A DNA stretch of 13,471 nucleotides. Origin: an uncultured Roseateles sp. Its GTDB lineage: Bacteria > Pseudomonadota > Gammaproteobacteria > Burkholderiales > Burkholderiaceae. The notes beneath the pieces are model-generated. The model was not told where the DNA came from. It saw only the letters and a list, made by a program, of their open reading frames with translations, and did no database searches. Below, piece by piece: positions 1 to 7,799 of this stretch (its first letter is position 1; each line of letters starts with the position of its first letter). The stretch is from assembly GCA_946480605.1 (NCBI GenBank), contig CAMLKW010000117.1, positions 1-13,471 on the forward strand. Direction: 5' to 3'. Made by a program: the position numbers and the translations under genes.

Positions 1-1190
<1,190 letters not shown>

Positions 1191-1194
1191 TCAT

Positions 1195-1210
1195 CGGCAG
1201 CATGCTGCCG
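1195..1210. repeat. 16-bp perfect palindrome centred on the kinase start codon
   Basis: CGGCAGCATGCTGCCG is a perfect inverted repeat whose centre contains the proposed kinase ATG (1202-1204). It could be a dimeric regulator's operator or an RNA hairpin holding the start codon in its loop. GC-rich sequence makes a chance palindrome less surprising, so function is unproven. Confidence 0.4.
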
Positions 1211-2911
1211 AGACCTCAGGATGAACGCGCCCGCGGTGCCATGCTGCGGCTGTTCTTTGCTCAAAGCGGAGTGAGCCTGGTGGCGGCCGCGCTGTTGACG
1301 GCCCTGCATGTCGGCGCGCACTGGCGAGCCGGGCCGCGCACGCCGCTCTTGCTTTGGGCCGCAGCCTTCGGCGCCTTGATCGCGCTGCGCGCGTACTGGA
1401 AGCACCAGGTGGCGGCCCTGCCCGACGCCGCCGACCCGACGCCCTGGGAGCGCCGCTCCGAAGTGGGCGCCCTGTTGACCGGGCTGCTCTGGGCGACGGC
1501 GTTGCTGATGACCTTTGACGCCCGCGAGCCGGCCACGCAGATGTACGCCGCCATGCTGGCCTGCCTGACCTGCGTGGCCAGCATCAACGTGATGGCGCCG
1601 CTGCCGCGCGCCTTCCTGATGTTGTTGGTGCCGGTGACCTGCACGCTGGCCGCGTTGTTCCTGAGCCTGGGCAACTGGGCCGGTCTCTACGACGCCGGGC
1701 TGGCGTTGGCGGGCGCGGCGCTGGCCCTGGCGCTGACGCTGCGCCACACACGCTTGCTGCACGAGAGCTACGCGATGCGCTTCGAGCGCGAGACCTTGCT
1801 GGCGCAGTCCCAGGCGGCGCGCGACGCGCAGGTGCGTTTCCTTGCCGCCGCCAGCCATGATCTGCGTCAGCCCGTGCACGCGCTGGGCCTGCTCGCCGCG
1901 CAGGCCGCGCATGAATTGCAGGGCCGACGCGCCGCGCAGACGGCCGATCGATTGCAGAGCATGGCGCAGGCACTCGACGGCCTGGTGGACAGCCTGCTCG
2001 ATGTGTCCCGCCTGGACAGCGGCAGCCTGCAGCCCCGGATGCACGCCCTGCGCCTGCAGACCCTGTTCGAGCGCCTGGGCACGGAGTACGCGGTGCTGGC
2101 CGACGCCAAGGGCTTGCAGTGGCGGGTGCGGCCGACGCCGCATTGGGTGCACAGCGATGCACAGCAGCTGGAACGGCTGCTGCGCAATCTGCTGTCCAAC
2201 GCGCTGACCCACACGGTGCGGGGCGGCGTGCTGCTGGCGGCGAGACCGCGCCAGGGGAGCTTGGAGGTGGGCGTTTGGGATACCGGCCCGGGCATTGCGC
2301 CCGAGGACCATGAGCGCGTCTTTCAGGAGTTCGTGCAACTCGCCAACCCGGGGCGCGACCGGCAGCGCGGACACGGCCTGGGCCTGGCCATCGTGGCGCG
2401 GCTGGCGCGCCTGCTGGACCATCCGGTCAGTCTGCGCAGCCGCCCGGGGCGGGGCAGCTGCTTTGCCTGCAGCGTACCCACCGCCGAGCCCTGCGCGCTC
2501 GCCGAGCCGACGGGCGCGCCGGCCGGCGAACCCTTGCAGGGCCGCTGCGTCGCCCTGGTGGAAGACGACGAGGCCGTGCGCGAGGCCACCGCGGCCCTGC
2601 TGCACACCTGGGGCTGCGAAGTCTGGGCCGACGGCGCCGTCGCGCCGCTGCTGGCGCGGCTGCGCGCCGTCGGAGCGCAGCCGCAGCGCTTGATCAGCGA
2701 TTGGCGGCTGGTTCAGGGCGATGGCCTGGACGCCATCGCCCAATTGCGTCGGGCGTTCGGCGCTTCGCTGCCGGCCCTGCTGATCAGTGGCGAAGCGCTG
2801 CCCATGGGCGCCGAGGCCCTGCGCGCGCTGGGCGTCCAGCCCGCGCGCAAGCCGCTGCCGCCTTCGGCGCTGCGGGCCTGGCTCAGCGCGCCGACGTCAG
2901 AACCGCCCTGA
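1202..2911 (+). CDS. Membrane-bound hybrid sensor histidine kinase with C-terminal receiver domain
   Basis: Two-component sensor in the inner membrane; the signal is unknown. With the ATG at 1202 the protein has 569 residues. About six hydrophobic segments occupy residues 15-180. A short linker leads to a HisKA domain with ASHDLRQPVHAL (phospho-acceptor His219), then an HATPase_c domain with N box NLLSNALTH (Asn333), G1 box DTGPG (Asp360) and G2 box GHGLGLA (390-396). A receiver domain follows with acidic pocket EDD (454-456), phospho-acceptor Asp500 (LISDWRL), Ser529 and Lys550. No HPt domain is visible. An in-frame GTG at 1100 would add 34 residues, but it lies only 15 bp from leuS; ATG 1241 is another option. 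No start has a clear Shine-Dalgarno site. The end overlaps the convergent response regulator gene by 15 bp, suggesting a kinase/regulator pair. Confidence 0.93.
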   Translation: MLPRPQDERARGAMLRLFFAQSGVSLVAAALLTALHVGAHWRAGPRTPLLLWAAAFGALIALRAYWKHQVAALPDAADPTPWERRSEVGALLTGLLWATALLMTFDAREPATQMYAAMLACLTCVASINVMAPLPRAFLMLLVPVTCTLAALFLSLGNWAGLYDAGLALAGAALALALTLRHTRLLHESYAMRFERETLLAQSQAARDAQVRFLAAASHDLRQPVHALGLLAAQAAHELQGRRAAQTADRLQSMAQALDGLVDSLLDVSRLDSGSLQPRMHALRLQTLFERLGTEYAVLADAKGLQWRVRPTPHWVHSDAQQLERLLRNLLSNALTHTVRGGVLLAARPRQGSLEVGVWDTGPGIAPEDHERVFQEFVQLANPGRDRQRGHGLGLAIVARLARLLDHPVSLRSRPGRGSCFACSVPTAEPCALAEPTGAPAGEPLQGRCVALVEDDEAVREATAALLHTWGCEVWADGAVAPLLARLRAVGAQPQRLISDWRLVQGDGLDAIAQLRRAFGASLPALLISGEALPMGAEALRALGVQPARKPLPPSALRAWLSAPTSEPP

Positions 2912-3529
2912 AGCCAACCGGGCCTGGCCCGCCACGGCCGCCTCGGCGCGGTTGCGCACGCGCAGCACGCGGAAGATGGTGACGAGGTGGCCCTTCACCG
3001 TCGGTTCGCTCATGCCCAGCGCGCGTGCGATCTCCTTGTTGCTGCGGCCTCGGGCCAGCTCGGCCAGCACCTCGGTCTGGCGCGGCGTCAGCACCTCGTC
3101 GGCCGCAGCGCTGTTGCGCTGCAGCAGGAAGGCGGGCAGATAGCAGCCGCCGGCCAACACCAGCTCCAGCGCGCTCACCAGCACGCCGGCCTGTGCGCTC
3201 TTGGGCAGCCAGCCGGCGGCGCCGGCCTGCAGCGCGCGCGCGGCCAGTTGGGGATCGTTGTCGGCAGACATCAGCAGCACGGGCAGCAGCGGCCATGCAC
3301 TGCGCAGCGCCTGCAGGGCCTGCAGCGGTGCGAGGCCGGGCAGGTGGACGTCGAGCACGACCAGACCGACGTCGGGCCGCCGCGTCAGCAGCGCCTGCGC
3401 CGTGGCCAGGCCGTCGGCCTCGCTGACCTCGCAGCCGGTCCATTCGGCGCGCAGCAGCTGTGCGATGCCGACGCGCACCACCGGGTGGTCGTCGATGATG
3501 AGCAGGTGCAGGGGGGCTGGCGTGGACAT
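2897..3529 (-). CDS. NarL/FixJ-family response regulator (receiver + LuxR-type HTH)
   Basis: DNA-binding response regulator of 210 residues in the cytoplasm, probably the partner of the convergent sensor kinase. The receiver domain (about 8-122) has the acidic pair Asp13-Asp14 (LLIIDDHPVV), phospho-acceptor Asp60 (LVVLDVHLPG), Ser89 and Lys110 (LPKSAQAG). The LuxR/GerE helix-turn-helix spans about 147-197: LTPRQTEVLAELARGRSNKEIA then LGMSEPTVKGHL, a typical NarL-type C-terminus. The ATG at 3527-3529 is chosen because the receiver begins directly after it; 27 further in-frame residues upstream look like non-coding sequence and overlap the preceding gene. It lies 31 bp downstream of the PEP-CTERM gene on the same strand, so the two may be co-transcribed. 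Target genes are unknown; the PEP-CTERM gene is an obvious candidate by position. Confidence 0.95.
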   Translation of the reverse strand: MSTPAPLHLLIIDDHPVVRVGIAQLLRAEWTGCEVSEADGLATAQALLTRRPDVGLVVLDVHLPGLAPLQALQALRSAWPLLPVLLMSADNDPQLAARALQAGAAGWLPKSAQAGVLVSALELVLAGGCYLPAFLLQRNSAAADEVLTPRQTEVLAELARGRSNKEIARALGMSEPTVKGHLVTIFRVLRVRNRAEAAVAGQARLASGRF

Positions 3530-3560
3530 GGCCACGCCATCATGCCGCCGCCTGCCGTTT

Positions 3561-5783
3561 TCAGGAACGGCGGTGGCGCCGCAACGAGCACAGCAGCCCC
3601 AGCCCGGCACCGAGGGTCAACCAGACCGGCGGTTCCGGCACGGGGGCAAAAATCAGGAACAGGTCGCCACTGCGCTCGGTGACGGAGAACTGCCCGCCCT
3701 GTAGGTCGGGAGCGAAGCCGCTCAGGTCGAGCTGGATGCGTGCGGCGTCGAATGCCCGAACGCCGGCGTCGGTGTCCACGATGAGCCAGGACTGGCCCTG
3801 GTGGGCGTCGAATCCGGCCAGTGCGGCGTCGGCGCTGCGCAGTTGCAGCACCGAGGCGCCGAGCGCGTCCATGTGGAGTTCGCTGCCCACGCGCAGGAGG
3901 TCCCAGTTCGTGCCCGCCGTGCCCGTGGCGGCCGCGAAGTCGATCTGCAGCACGCCGCCGCGCGACCAGCGGGCAAACTGGGCCTGGGTCTCGCCCACGT
4001 CATTGCCGGGCGAGAACTGCCCGCCGAGCGCGAAGCTCAGGTTGCCGTAGTGGCCACTGCCCCAGGCCTTGCCGCTGCTCACGATGTTGACGCTGCCCAC
4101 CAGCAGACCCTGGTTTTGCATTGTGCCCTCGTCGAGGCTCGCCAGGGTGTTCAGCTCAAGTGTGGCGCCGGCGCGAATCTCGTAGTCGTGCGCCTTGCTG
4201 CCACCCATCTGCAGCGTGCCCGCCTCGACCAGCACGCGGCCGGTGAAACTGTTCACGCCCCACAGGCCAACGGTGCCGAGGCCCACCTTGTGGACGCTGC
4301 CCGGCCCCATCACGCTGCCGTTGAAGTTCTGCGCTGCGCCGGCTGCGTCGCCGCCCAGCACCAGCGCAAAGTCACCGGCCGGATCGGCCTGCAGGTCGAC
4401 CCGGCCCTGGCCGGTCAGCGCGCCGGTGGCCAACTGGCCGCCGCCGCGTATGCGCAGCAGGCTGCCGGCGACGATCTGCGTAGCGCCGCCCACCTGAACC
4501 TGGCCGCGATTGCTGACCAGCAGTTCGCCGTAGCCGCCGGTCTGGCCGACCTGCAGGCCGCCGTCCAGCCGCCAGTGCGAGCCTGGATCGCTGACTTCCG
4601 CCAGGCCGACGCCACCGCCCGCAGCGCCCAGCACGGCGGCGCCCGTGGAGTGCAGGTCGCCGCCCTCGGCGACCCGCAAACGCCCCAGACTGGCCGTGCT
4701 GCCGCCCAGTTGCAGCAGGCCCACGTCCATCCGCCCGTTGCGCGCGACCAGCAGTTGACCATTGGCCGGCGTGGCGCCGCCGCCAATGTGGGCCTCGGCG
4801 ACTACCGTGACGCCGCTGACGGCCATAAAGCTCGCGCGCTCGTAGCGCAGGTCGGTGTCGCGCACCTGCAGCAGGCGCACGTTCAGCTGCGCGCCGGAGC
4901 CGGTCTCGACGCCGCTGATCTGGAAATCCGCCTGGCTGTCCAGTCTTTGCACCAGCAGACTGTCCACGCTCAGCCCGCTGCTGCCGAGGTAGGCAGCGCC
5001 GTCGCGCAGCTCGAAATTGCGCAACTGACCGCCCCCGCCGCCGAGTTCCAGCACGGCGGCGCCGGTCTTGACGAGGCCGCCTCGCACGGCGCTCAGCCTG
5101 CCGCTGTAGTTGCCCTGGCTCAGCGTCAGCGTGGTGTCGCCGAGGTCCAGTGCGCCGCCGCCCGACAGGCCGCCCACCGTCGCCTGCGCCAAGCCTGCAA
5201 AGCTCAGACCCAGGTCGCTGCCGAGCGCCACATGGGCGTGTGCGAGGCCGCGTTCGGCCTGCACGGTGATCTGCCCGCCTTCCACGCCGACGAGGCCGCT
5301 GTAGGCTTCATTGGCCTGGGCCAGCACCAGCTGACCGCTGCCTGTCTTCCAGAGCTGCGCGCCGTTGCCGACGAGCCGACCCTTGAGGCTCAGGTCGCCG
5401 CTGCCGTCCAGGATCAGCGTGGTGTCGATCTCCAGGTCGTTCTCCAAGGTCTGGCGCTGCGCACTGCCCTGCGTCAGGCGAGCGCCGCTGCCGCTGAACC
5501 GCAGGGCATTGCCGCTCAACGTGAAGGCGCCGGCGGCGGCGTCGAAGCTCAGCCGGTTCAGCGCGAAGGGCGCCCCGAGGTTCTGCACGCTGTTCAGCCG
5601 CCGGGTGCCGGTGAAGACGAGCGCGGTCGTTGCGCCGCCGCCGGGCGCCTGCCCACCCGCCCAGTTGCTGCCCTGGGTCCACTGACCCGAGTTGGTGCTG
5701 CCGCCGCTCCAGGTCTGGGCCGCGACGGGCAGGGCTGCGGCCAGCATCAGGGTCAGCGCGGGTTGTGAAAGGCGGCGCGGCAT
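3561..5783 (-). CDS. Secreted beta-helix protein with autotransporter-type repeats and PEP-CTERM anchor
   Basis: Predicted extracellular or surface protein of 740 residues; molecular function unknown. It opens with a Sec signal peptide (MPRRLSQPALTLMLAAAL, likely cleaved near PVAA-QTW). The body is Gly/Ala/Leu-rich and repetitive, fitting a right-handed beta-helix. Autotransporter-associated repeats (PATR type) are visible at about 145-174 (WKTGSGQLVLAQANEAYSG), 237-249 and 497-526 (GTVGLWGVNSFTGRVLVEAG). A second repeat type (VSDPGSHWRLDGGLQVG... GYGELLVSNRGQV) spans about 382-434. The C-terminus is a PEP-CTERM signal: VPEPPVWL, a hydrophobic helix, then LRRHRRS (715-740). There is no autotransporter beta-barrel. 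PEP-CTERM proteins are processed by exosortase, none of which is in this window. The start is ATG 5783, preceded by GGGAAG 4 nt upstream; an upstream start would add 12 residues. The response regulator gene follows after 31 bp. Confidence 0.9.
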   Translation of the reverse strand: MPRRLSQPALTLMLAAALPVAAQTWSGGSTNSGQWTQGSNWAGGQAPGGGATTALVFTGTRRLNSVQNLGAPFALNRLSFDAAAGAFTLSGNALRFSGSGARLTQGSAQRQTLENDLEIDTTLILDGSGDLSLKGRLVGNGAQLWKTGSGQLVLAQANEAYSGLVGVEGGQITVQAERGLAHAHVALGSDLGLSFAGLAQATVGGLSGGGALDLGDTTLTLSQGNYSGRLSAVRGGLVKTGAAVLELGGGGGQLRNFELRDGAAYLGSSGLSVDSLLVQRLDSQADFQISGVETGSGAQLNVRLLQVRDTDLRYERASFMAVSGVTVVAEAHIGGGATPANGQLLVARNGRMDVGLLQLGGSTASLGRLRVAEGGDLHSTGAAVLGAAGGGVGLAEVSDPGSHWRLDGGLQVGQTGGYGELLVSNRGQVQVGGATQIVAGSLLRIRGGGQLATGALTGQGRVDLQADPAGDFALVLGGDAAGAAQNFNGSVMGPGSVHKVGLGTVGLWGVNSFTGRVLVEAGTLQMGGSKAHDYEIRAGATLELNTLASLDEGTMQNQGLLVGSVNIVSSGKAWGSGHYGNLSFALGGQFSPGNDVGETQAQFARWSRGGVLQIDFAAATGTAGTNWDLLRVGSELHMDALGASVLQLRSADAALAGFDAHQGQSWLIVDTDAGVRAFDAARIQLDLSGFAPDLQGGQFSVTERSGDLFLIFAPVPEPPVWLTLGAGLGLLCSLRRHRRS

Positions 5784-5787
5784 GGAG

Positions 5788-5793
5788 CTTCCC
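5788..5793 (-). promoter_or_regulatory. Ribosome binding site fixing the PEP-CTERM protein start
   Basis: GGGAAG on the minus strand ends 4 nt before the ATG at 5781-5783. It favours this start over the in-frame start 36 bp upstream, and the resulting N-terminus is a clean signal peptide. Confidence 0.6.
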
Positions 5794-5857
5794 AAAGGGC
5801 AAGACCGGATGCCCGCCACTCTAGGCGGCCGCGGCGCGCGCGCGAATCCGACAAAGG

Positions 5858-5887
5858 AAGGCCCTCCCCTCCGAAAGGATGGGCCTT
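5858..5887 (-). terminator. Likely terminator of the bamE-dapB-exbB-exbD operon
   Basis: Fifteen bases after the exbD stop, the minus strand has the inverted repeat AAGGCCC (5881-5887) and GGGCCTT (5858-5864), with an additional inner ATCC/GGA pairing possible. A short, imperfect T-rich run (CCTTTGT) follows. The thymine tract is weak, so this may be a moderate terminator or an mRNA 3'-end stabiliser. Confidence 0.6.
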
Positions 5888-5901
5888 GCCGGCTTTGCGG
5901 C

Positions 5902-6327
5902 TTAAGGCGCCGAAGCGGCCGCCTGCGCGACGAAGGCGATGCGGTTCAGCCCGGCGGCCTGCACCCAGCCGATCAGTTCGGCCACCTGGCCGTAGGGCAC
6001 GGCGCGGTCGGCGCGCAGTTGCACTTCCATCTGCTGGTTGGCGCGGCCCAGCTCGTGGATGCGCTGCTGGAACGCTTCCGGCGCCAGGACGTCGTCGCCC
6101 AGGTGCAGCTTGCCGTCCGGCGTGATGGCCACGGCGATGGAAATGGGCGCGTCGCTGGGCGTGGCGGCTTCGCTCCGGGGCAGGTCCAGCCGCAGCGACG
6201 CCGTCATCAGCGGCGCGGTGATCATGAAGATGACCAGCAGCACCAACATGACGTCGATCAGCGGCGTCATGTTGATGTCGCTCATGGGCCGCGAGCCCTC
6301 GGGCTTTTCGAGGCGGCCGAAAGCCAT
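5902..6327 (-). CDS. exbD: ExbD/TolR-family energy-transducing protein
   Basis: Inner-membrane subunit of a proton-driven ExbBD/TolQR-type complex that passes proton-motive force to a periplasmic partner. The 141-residue protein has a short cytoplasmic N-terminus (MAFGRLEKPEGSRPMSDINM), one transmembrane helix at about 22-42 (TPLIDVMLVLLVIFMITAPL) with the essential aspartate at position 25, and a periplasmic domain (about 45-141) typical of ExbD/TolR. The start codon overlaps the exbB stop by one base (TGATG), so translation is coupled. Telling ExbD from TolR needs phylogeny; no tonB, tolA or tolB lies in the window. The second-messenger-like linkage to dapB and bamE reflects operon position only. 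This is the last gene of the operon. Confidence 0.93.
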   Translation of the reverse strand: MAFGRLEKPEGSRPMSDINMTPLIDVMLVLLVIFMITAPLMTASLRLDLPRSEAATPSDAPISIAVAITPDGKLHLGDDVLAPEAFQQRIHELGRANQQMEVQLRADRAVPYGQVAELIGWVQAAGLNRIAFVAQAAASAP

Positions 6328-6965
6328 CAGTCGTGGTCCAGCAGTTCGCGCAGGTCGTGCGCGAAGCCTTCCAGGTCGGCCTCGCAGGCGGCGACCAGCT
6401 TGCCGAAGACGTTGTAGGCCAGCACGGCAGGGATGGCGACCGCGAGGCCGGCGGCCGTCATGATCAGCGCCTCGCCCACCGGGCCGGAGATCTTGTCGAT
6501 CGTGATGTTGCCGGCGGCCGAGATGCTGACCAGCGCGTGGTAGATGCCCCAGACGGTGCCGAACAGGCCCACGAAGGGGGCAGTCGCGCCGACGGAGGCC
6601 AGCAGCACCTGGCCGAACTGCAGCTTGGCCAGCACGATGTGCAACGCGTCGCGCAGGCGGCGGGTCAGGCGGGACTCGCGCCGGCCGGCGGCGTCCAGCG
6701 TGGCTGCGCGGGTCTCGGCCGTGGCGGCGTCCAGCAGCGGCAGCAGCAGGCCCTCGGTGTCGAAGCTCTGCAGCGCGCAGCGACCTTCGGCCACACCGGC
6801 CGCCGACCAGAAGGCCGGCACGGCGCGCACCAAGCCCTTGCGCGCACGGCGCAGCAGCCAGGCCTTCCACAGGATCAGCGCCCAGGCGCTGACGGACATG
6901 GCCAGCAGCAGCAGCGCCACAGCGCGGCCGACCAGGTCACTTTGGGCCCAGAAGTCCGCGAACAT
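6327..6965 (-). CDS. exbB: MotA/TolQ/ExbB-family proton channel
   Basis: Inner-membrane proton channel subunit, partner of the downstream ExbD. It has 212 residues. Transmembrane helix 1 is at about 10-35 (LVGRAVALLLLAMSVSAWAL), followed by a cytoplasmic region of about 75 residues. Helices 2 and 3 are at about 117-142 and 160-186. The family's conserved core is clear in LLASVGATAPFVGLFGTVWGIYHA, ISGPVGEAL and TAAGLAVAIPAVLAYN. The ATG at 6963-6965 is preceded by GAGGGG 5 nt upstream. That site lies in an inverted repeat (see the leader feature), so initiation may be modulated. It follows dapB after 96 bp and overlaps exbD by one base. Whether it serves TonB receptors or the Tol system cannot be decided here. 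Confidence 0.93.
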   Translation of the reverse strand: MFADFWAQSDLVGRAVALLLLAMSVSAWALILWKAWLLRRARKGLVRAVPAFWSAAGVAEGRCALQSFDTEGLLLPLLDAATAETRAATLDAAGRRESRLTRRLRDALHIVLAKLQFGQVLLASVGATAPFVGLFGTVWGIYHALVSISAAGNITIDKISGPVGEALIMTAAGLAVAIPAVLAYNVFGKLVAACEADLEGFAHDLRELLDHD

Positions 6966-6970
6966 GTCAG

Positions 6971-7060
6971 CCCCTCGTCCGGCGGGTACGCTGGACGATC
7001 CCCCGAGGGGATGCGGGCCGGCTTGGGGCGGCCCGGCGCTCGTCCCGCTGGCGCCCCTTC
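6971..7060 (-). repeat. GC-rich dapB-exbB spacer with alternative hairpins, possible dispersed Burkholderiales repeat
   Basis: On the minus strand the spacer has hairpin A, ATCCCC (7007-7012) with GGGGAT (6998-7003), loop TCG. In alternative B, CCCCTCG (7004-7010) pairs with CGAGGGG (6971-6977), reinforced by CGTCC (6993-6997) with GGACG (6976-6980). Alternative B encloses the GAGGGG ribosome binding site of exbB. Upstream is GGGCC/GGCCC (7030-7034 with 7015-7019) in a GCCGGGCCGCCCCAAGCC context. From memory, similar spacer sequences recur between genes in many Burkholderiales; this is not verified. Confidence 0.5.
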
Positions 7061-7061
7061 A

Positions 7062-7799
7062 TCATGCGAAGCCCAGCACGTCGTTCATGCCGAACAGGCC
7101 GGTCGTCTTGCCACCTGCCAGGAAGCGCGCGCAGCGCAGGCTGCCCTGGGCGTAGATGCTGCGGTTGGTGGCCTTGTGGCTGACCTCGATGCGCTCGCCG
7201 ATGCCGGCGAACAGCACGGTGTGGTCGCCGATGATGTCGCCGCCGCGCACGGTGGCGAAGCCGATGGTGGACGGGTCGCGTGCGCCGGTGACGCCTTCGC
7301 GGCCGTAGACGGCGCAGGCTTTCAGGTCGCGGCCGACGGCGTCGGCGACGACCTGGCCCATCTGCAGCGCCGTGCCGCTGGGCGCGTCGACCTTCATGCG
7401 GTGGTGGGCCTCGACGATCTCGATGTCGTAGCCCTCGGCCAGCGCACGGGCGGCCATGTCCAGCAGCTTCAGCACGACGTTGACGCCCACGCTCATGTTG
7501 GGCGCGAAGACGATGGCCGTGCGCTCGGCCAGCTGGGCGAGCTGCGCCTTCTGCGCCTCGTCGAAGCCGGTGGTGCCGACGACGGCCTTCACGCCCAGGT
7601 CGGCGCAGATGGCCAGGTGCTCCAGCGTCGCCTCGGGGCGCGTGAAGTCGATCAGCACGTCGGCACCGGCCAGGCCCGCGCGCACATCGTCGCCCTTGTC
7701 CAGCGTGGCGTGCAGCGTGCAGTCATCGGCGGCCTGGACGGCCTCGATAAGCATCTTGCCCATGCGCCCCGAGGCGCCGGTGATCGCGATCTTCAGCAT
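7062..7799 (-). CDS. dapB: 4-hydroxy-tetrahydrodipicolinate reductase
   Basis: Cytoplasmic NAD(P)H-dependent reductase making tetrahydrodipicolinate for lysine and meso-diaminopimelate (peptidoglycan). The protein has 245 residues. Visible motifs are the Rossmann loop GASGRMG (8-14), VVGTTGF (73-79), [10 protein letters not shown] (98-107), and the catalytic/substrate segment [15 protein letters not shown] with His132, His133, Lys136 and SGT 141-143, followed by [13 protein letters not shown]. It is about 20-25 residues shorter than typical proteobacterial DapB. The gap falls in the N-terminal domain between LDKG (33-36) and [10 protein letters not shown], where most homologues carry a variable loop; all catalytic motifs remain, so it should be active. 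The ATG overlaps the bamE stop (TGATG). exbB follows after 96 bp. Confidence 0.97.
   Translation of the reverse strand: MLKIAITGASGRMGKMLIEAVQAADDCTLHATLDKGDDVRAGLAGADVLIDFTRPEATLEHLAICADLGVKAVVGTTGFDEAQKAQLAQLAERTAIVFAPNMSVGVNVVLKLLDMAARALAEGYDIEIVEAHHRMKVDAPSGTALQMGQVVADAVGRDLKACAVYGREGVTGARDPSTIGFATVRGGDIIGDHTVLFAGIGERIEVSHKATNRSIYAQGSLRCARFLAGGKTTGLFGMNDVLGFA

Noticed and set aside
3801..5768. 655-codon plus-strand open frame opposite the PEP-CTERM gene
   Set aside because: The product is an Ala/Gln/His/Val-rich string without motifs, while the minus strand gives a signal peptide, beta-helix repeats and a PEP-CTERM tail with a ribosome binding site.
5784..5815. Sigma-54 promoter (GG...GC) upstream of the PEP-CTERM gene, as seen for PrsR-controlled genes
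   Set aside because: The GGCATCCGGTCTTGC segment has 11 rather than 10 bases between the GG and GC elements, and transcription would begin on top of the ribosome binding site.
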